Positions 5,077 to 6,427 of a stretch of DNA of 6,427 bases are shown piece by piece. The notes below the pieces were generated by a model, which was given only the letters and a program-made list of their open reading frames with translations, did no database searches and had not been told where the DNA came from. The position numbers and the translations under genes are program-made. The DNA comes from Bacilli bacterium (GTDB lineage: Bacteria; Bacillota_I; Bacilli_A; ML615J-28; CAG-698), in contig JALOBF010000090.1 of the NCBI GenBank assembly GCA_023228385.1, positions 1 through 6,427 on the forward strand. Direction: 5' to 3'. The first letter of the stretch is position 1. Each line of letters begins with the position of its first letter.

Positions 5077-5619
5077 ATGGGGGCTTGGCTAATAGAGTTA
5101 ATTTCTAATTTAATAGATATTACCGGAAACCCAATAGCTGACACGGTTATTTTTGCTGTTATAGGTTTAATTAGTGGATCAATAGCATTTGGCTTAACTG
5201 GCTTTATTTCAAACACAACCAGAACATATAACTCTAAATCTATGAGTGACCTTCATTGGAGTATTAGAGTTGTTTTGTTTGTTCTCTTGACACTTGCAAT
5301 TATTAAAGTAGTAGAGTTTATAAAATGGATTTTTACACCTCCAACCCTATACTATTCAATAGGTGTAATTATTCTTATTATAGTAGTTTTTATTTTGTTA
5401 AAGATATTTAGAAAACCAGACAATAAAGAAATTGATAAACTTGTTAAAGAAAATAAAGAAAACCATAAAAATGAAGAAAATGTTACGGAAAATGTAGTGA
5501 TAAAAGATTTAAGGAAATGCCCTTATTGTGGAGGAGTACTTGTGGAGAGAGAAGGTCCATACGGTAAATTTTTAGGGTGTTCAAACTTCCCTGTTTGCAA
5601 ATATACACGAAACGAATAG
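5077..5619 (+). CDS. Membrane protein with C-terminal topoisomerase-type zinc finger
   Basis: The 180-residue protein has three membrane segments, at about 19-46, 62-85 and 91-111, then a Lys/Glu/Asn-rich linker (112-145). It ends in a C4 zinc finger with C148, C151, C168 and C174 (CPYCGGVL ... GPYGKFLGCSNFPVCKYT). This is the zf-C4_Topoisom type found at the end of bacterial topoisomerase I and, in other proteins, fused to nuclease domains. In topoisomerases it binds single-stranded DNA. Here it would be tethered to the inner face of the membrane. No nuclease domain is present. GAGGTGA (5066-5072) precedes the ATG by four bases. It is the first gene of a two-gene operon; the partner starts 18 bases downstream and also begins with a cysteine-rich ribbon. 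The function is not recognised; a membrane-anchored nucleic-acid sensor in defence is a guess from context. Confidence 0.85.
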   Translation: MGAWLIELISNLIDITGNPIADTVIFAVIGLISGSIAFGLTGFISNTTRTYNSKSMSDLHWSIRVVLFVLLTLAIIKVVEFIKWIFTPPTLYYSIGVIILIIVVFILLKIFRKPDNKEIDKLVKENKENHKNEENVTENVVIKDLRKCPYCGGVLVEREGPYGKFLGCSNFPVCKYTRNE

Positions 5620-5637
5620 TAAAGGAGTGAGTAGTTT

Positions 5638-6156
5638 ATGAGTTGGGATTATGATACAACAACAAAACCATGTCCCTGTGGCAAAGGATTAATAGAGGAA
5701 ACATATGGGTCTAACGATTGGGGGCAGACCTCCTATCACAGAAAAATGTTATGCCAAGAATGTCTTGAAAAAGAAAATAAAGAAAAGGCATTAAAAGAAG
5801 AAAGACATAGAATAGCAATAAAAAAAACAGAAGAAGCAGTCTCTTATTTTAAAGATAAGTACTTTAAAGATTTTAAAGAGAGGTTTTCAAATACAAAAAA
5901 CAAAAAAGATATATGGACAATTGCTTGTGATCTTGGAGTAGAAAATTCAAGTTTAAGTAAGTTTTATAATTATTTTAAATCGAAAGATGAATATATTGAA
6001 GAAATTATAAGATGGGATAACTTAAAGAAGGTCATGAAAAATATGGGCATTAATGATAAGGAACTTGATAATTTATATGAAGATGCATATAACCATAAGA
6101 AGCCTTTTGATGATGAATTTAATGCTTGGGCTTACAGAAGGGCTAAAGGCAAATAA
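5638..6156 (+). CDS. Zinc-ribbon and helical protein, second gene of cargo operon 2
   Basis: No family is recognised. The 172-residue protein is soluble and charged. Residues 11-42 look like a small zinc ribbon: C12 and C14 (PCPCGKG) and C39 and C42 (LCQEC), with H34 nearby; the CxC first knuckle is unusual. A Lys/Glu-rich helix follows (about 43-66). Residues 90-117 (DIWTIACDLGVENSSLSKFYNYF) could form a helix-turn-helix, and the rest is predicted helical. A DNA- or RNA-binding role is therefore plausible but unproven. AAAGGAG (5621-5627) precedes the ATG, 18 bases after the stop of the membrane zinc-finger gene, so the two are surely co-transcribed. It could also be the regulator acting at the palindrome at 5006-5024, although its position second in the operon would make that autoregulation. 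A 20-bp repeat array and terminator follow. Confidence 0.8.
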   Translation: MSWDYDTTTKPCPCGKGLIEETYGSNDWGQTSYHRKMLCQECLEKENKEKALKEERHRIAIKKTEEAVSYFKDKYFKDFKERFSNTKNKKDIWTIACDLGVENSSLSKFYNYFKSKDEYIEEIIRWDNLKKVMKNMGINDKELDNLYEDAYNHKKPFDDEFNAWAYRRAKGK

Positions 6157-6180
6157 AAAAACAGCCTCACCAAGCCATCT

Positions 6181-6263
6181 ATTTAGGGGTGCGCTGTAAT
6201 TAGTAAGGGTGCGTAAAAAAACACAGGGGTGCGTAGATTTTGATAGGGGTGCGTAATTGTATC
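6181..6263 (+). repeat. Four-unit 20-bp repeat array (TAGGGGTGCG) before the terminator
   Basis: GGGTGCG cores stand at 6187-6193, 6207-6213, 6227-6233 and 6247-6253, exactly 20 bases apart. Units read TAGGGGTGCG, TAAGGGTGCG, CAGGGGTGCG and TAGGGGTGCG, so only the first two bases and one G vary, while the intervening bases differ freely. The last unit runs into TAATTGTATC, as in the array at 3500-3542. Copy number differs (four against two), as expected for tandem repeats that expand and contract. Confidence 0.85.
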
Positions 6264-6309
6264 AATATAGTTCTACAAACCCATATAACAAGCATAGGTT
6301 TGATACAAT
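6256..6309 (+). promoter_or_regulatory. Candidate antiterminator overlapping the operon 2 terminator
   Basis: ATTGTATCAA (6256-6265) is perfectly complementary over 10 bases to TTGATACAAT (6300-6309), which includes seven bases of the 5' arm of the terminator and part of its loop. The two pairings are mutually exclusive. The loop between the arms is 34 bases; the equivalent at 3536-3587 has 38. Confidence 0.5.
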
Positions 6310-6327
6310 CGTATCAAGCCTTTTTTT
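6297..6327 (+). terminator. Rho-independent terminator of cargo operon 2
   Basis: GGTTTGATAC (6297-6306) pairs with GTATCAAGCC (6311-6320) over 10 bp, one of them G-U, around the loop AATC, followed by seven T. It is nearly identical to the terminator at 3576-3606. Confidence 0.9.
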
Positions 6328-6366
6328 GCTTTAATAAGGTCTTTTTCTCACTTTGGCGAGTATATT

Positions 6367-6395
6367 TTGAAGTAAACATCCAATCATGTTATAAT
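6367..6395 (+). promoter_or_regulatory. Strong promoter of the gene starting at 6419
   Basis: TTGAAG (6367-6372) and TATAAT (6390-6395) are 17 bases apart, and TG at 6387-6388 makes an extended -10. Transcription would begin near 6402, giving a leader of only about 17 bases that includes the ribosome site AAGGTG (6405-6410). Confidence 0.75.
6378..6387 (+). repeat. Right copy of 10-bp direct repeat ATCCAATCAT
   Basis: This is identical to 4952-4961. It lies between the -35 and -10 of the promoter at 6367-6395. Collapsing the two copies would leave about 40 bases between the recombinase stop and the next ATG, a natural spacing for adjacent genes. Confidence 0.6.
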
Positions 6396-6418
6396 ACCTT
6401 TTGTAAGGTGTGATTAAC

Positions 6419-6427
6419 ATGAAGATA
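6419..6427 (+). CDS. Start of a further gene (partial, three codons)
   Basis: ATG AAG ATA at the right edge is preceded by AAGGTG (6405-6410), eight bases upstream, and a strong promoter. Only Met-Lys-Ile is visible, so the product cannot be identified. By analogy with the tandem arrangement of recombinases and cargo in this window, another large serine recombinase is a reasonable guess. Confidence 0.5.

Noticed and set aside
6181..6253. G-quadruplex from four G-runs
   Set aside because: Runs are of 3-4 G but separated by about 16-17 bases, too long for a stable quadruplex; no second set of G-runs lies between.
6256..6327. T-box or known riboswitch
   Set aside because: A terminator/antiterminator pair is present, but there is no T-box sequence, specifier stem or known aptamer, and it follows rather than precedes the cargo genes.
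6396..6409. Hairpin ACCTT/AAGGT hiding the ribosome site of the last gene
   Set aside because: The predicted transcription start (about 6402) falls inside the hairpin, so the 5' arm would not be in the RNA.

Overview
The window is AT-rich DNA with strong AGGAGG-type ribosome binding sites, sigma-A-like promoters (TATAAT, often TGnTATAAT) and U-tract terminators. This points to a low-GC Bacillota (Firmicutes) genome; genus cannot be read from the sequence. All real genes lie on the + strand. The region looks like an integrated mobile element or defence island built around tandem large serine recombinase genes, with cargo operons lodged between successive recombinases.

Layout. (1) 1-239: 3' end of a first large serine recombinase, followed by a terminator (242-276). 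(2) 320-3606: cargo operon 1, with an extended -10 promoter and four genes: a multi-pass membrane protein (380-1276), a class III nucleotide cyclase of the Pycsar PycC type (1302-2051), a PycTM-like membrane effector overlapping it by one base (2051-2533), and a proteasome/HslV-like Ntn hydrolase (2571-3368). The operon ends in an array of TAGGGGTGCG units at 20-bp period and a terminator that can form a mutually exclusive antiterminator. (3) 3603-4148: about 550 bp without genes, holding an 11-bp inverted repeat, five 19-bp tandem repeats, a possible short transcript with terminator, and otherwise unrecognised sequence. (4) 4152-4949: a second large serine recombinase lacking its N-terminal catalytic domain. 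(5) 4988-6327: cargo operon 2, with a TTGAAA/TATAAT promoter overlapped by a perfect palindrome and two zinc-ribbon genes: a membrane protein with a topoisomerase-type zinc finger (5077-5619) and a zinc-ribbon/helical protein (5638-6156). It ends with the same kind of 20-bp array and terminator as operon 1. (6) 6367-6427: a strong promoter and the first three codons of a further gene, by position perhaps another recombinase.

How it may work. Operon 1 reads as a Pycsar anti-phage module: the cyclase would make cCMP or cUMP on infection and PycTM would respond by disrupting the membrane. The two extra genes, particularly the Ntn hydrolase with serine exactly where the proteasome has Thr1, are not part of the standard two-gene system and are the most interesting candidates for something new. 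Operon 2 is a separate, unrecognised two-gene module. A 10-bp direct repeat (ATCCAATCAT) lies just after the second recombinase stop codon and just before the next gene's start, so cargo 2 looks like a discrete insertion between adjacent recombinase genes. Both cargo operons share the same 3' tail, which suggests a modular cassette architecture.
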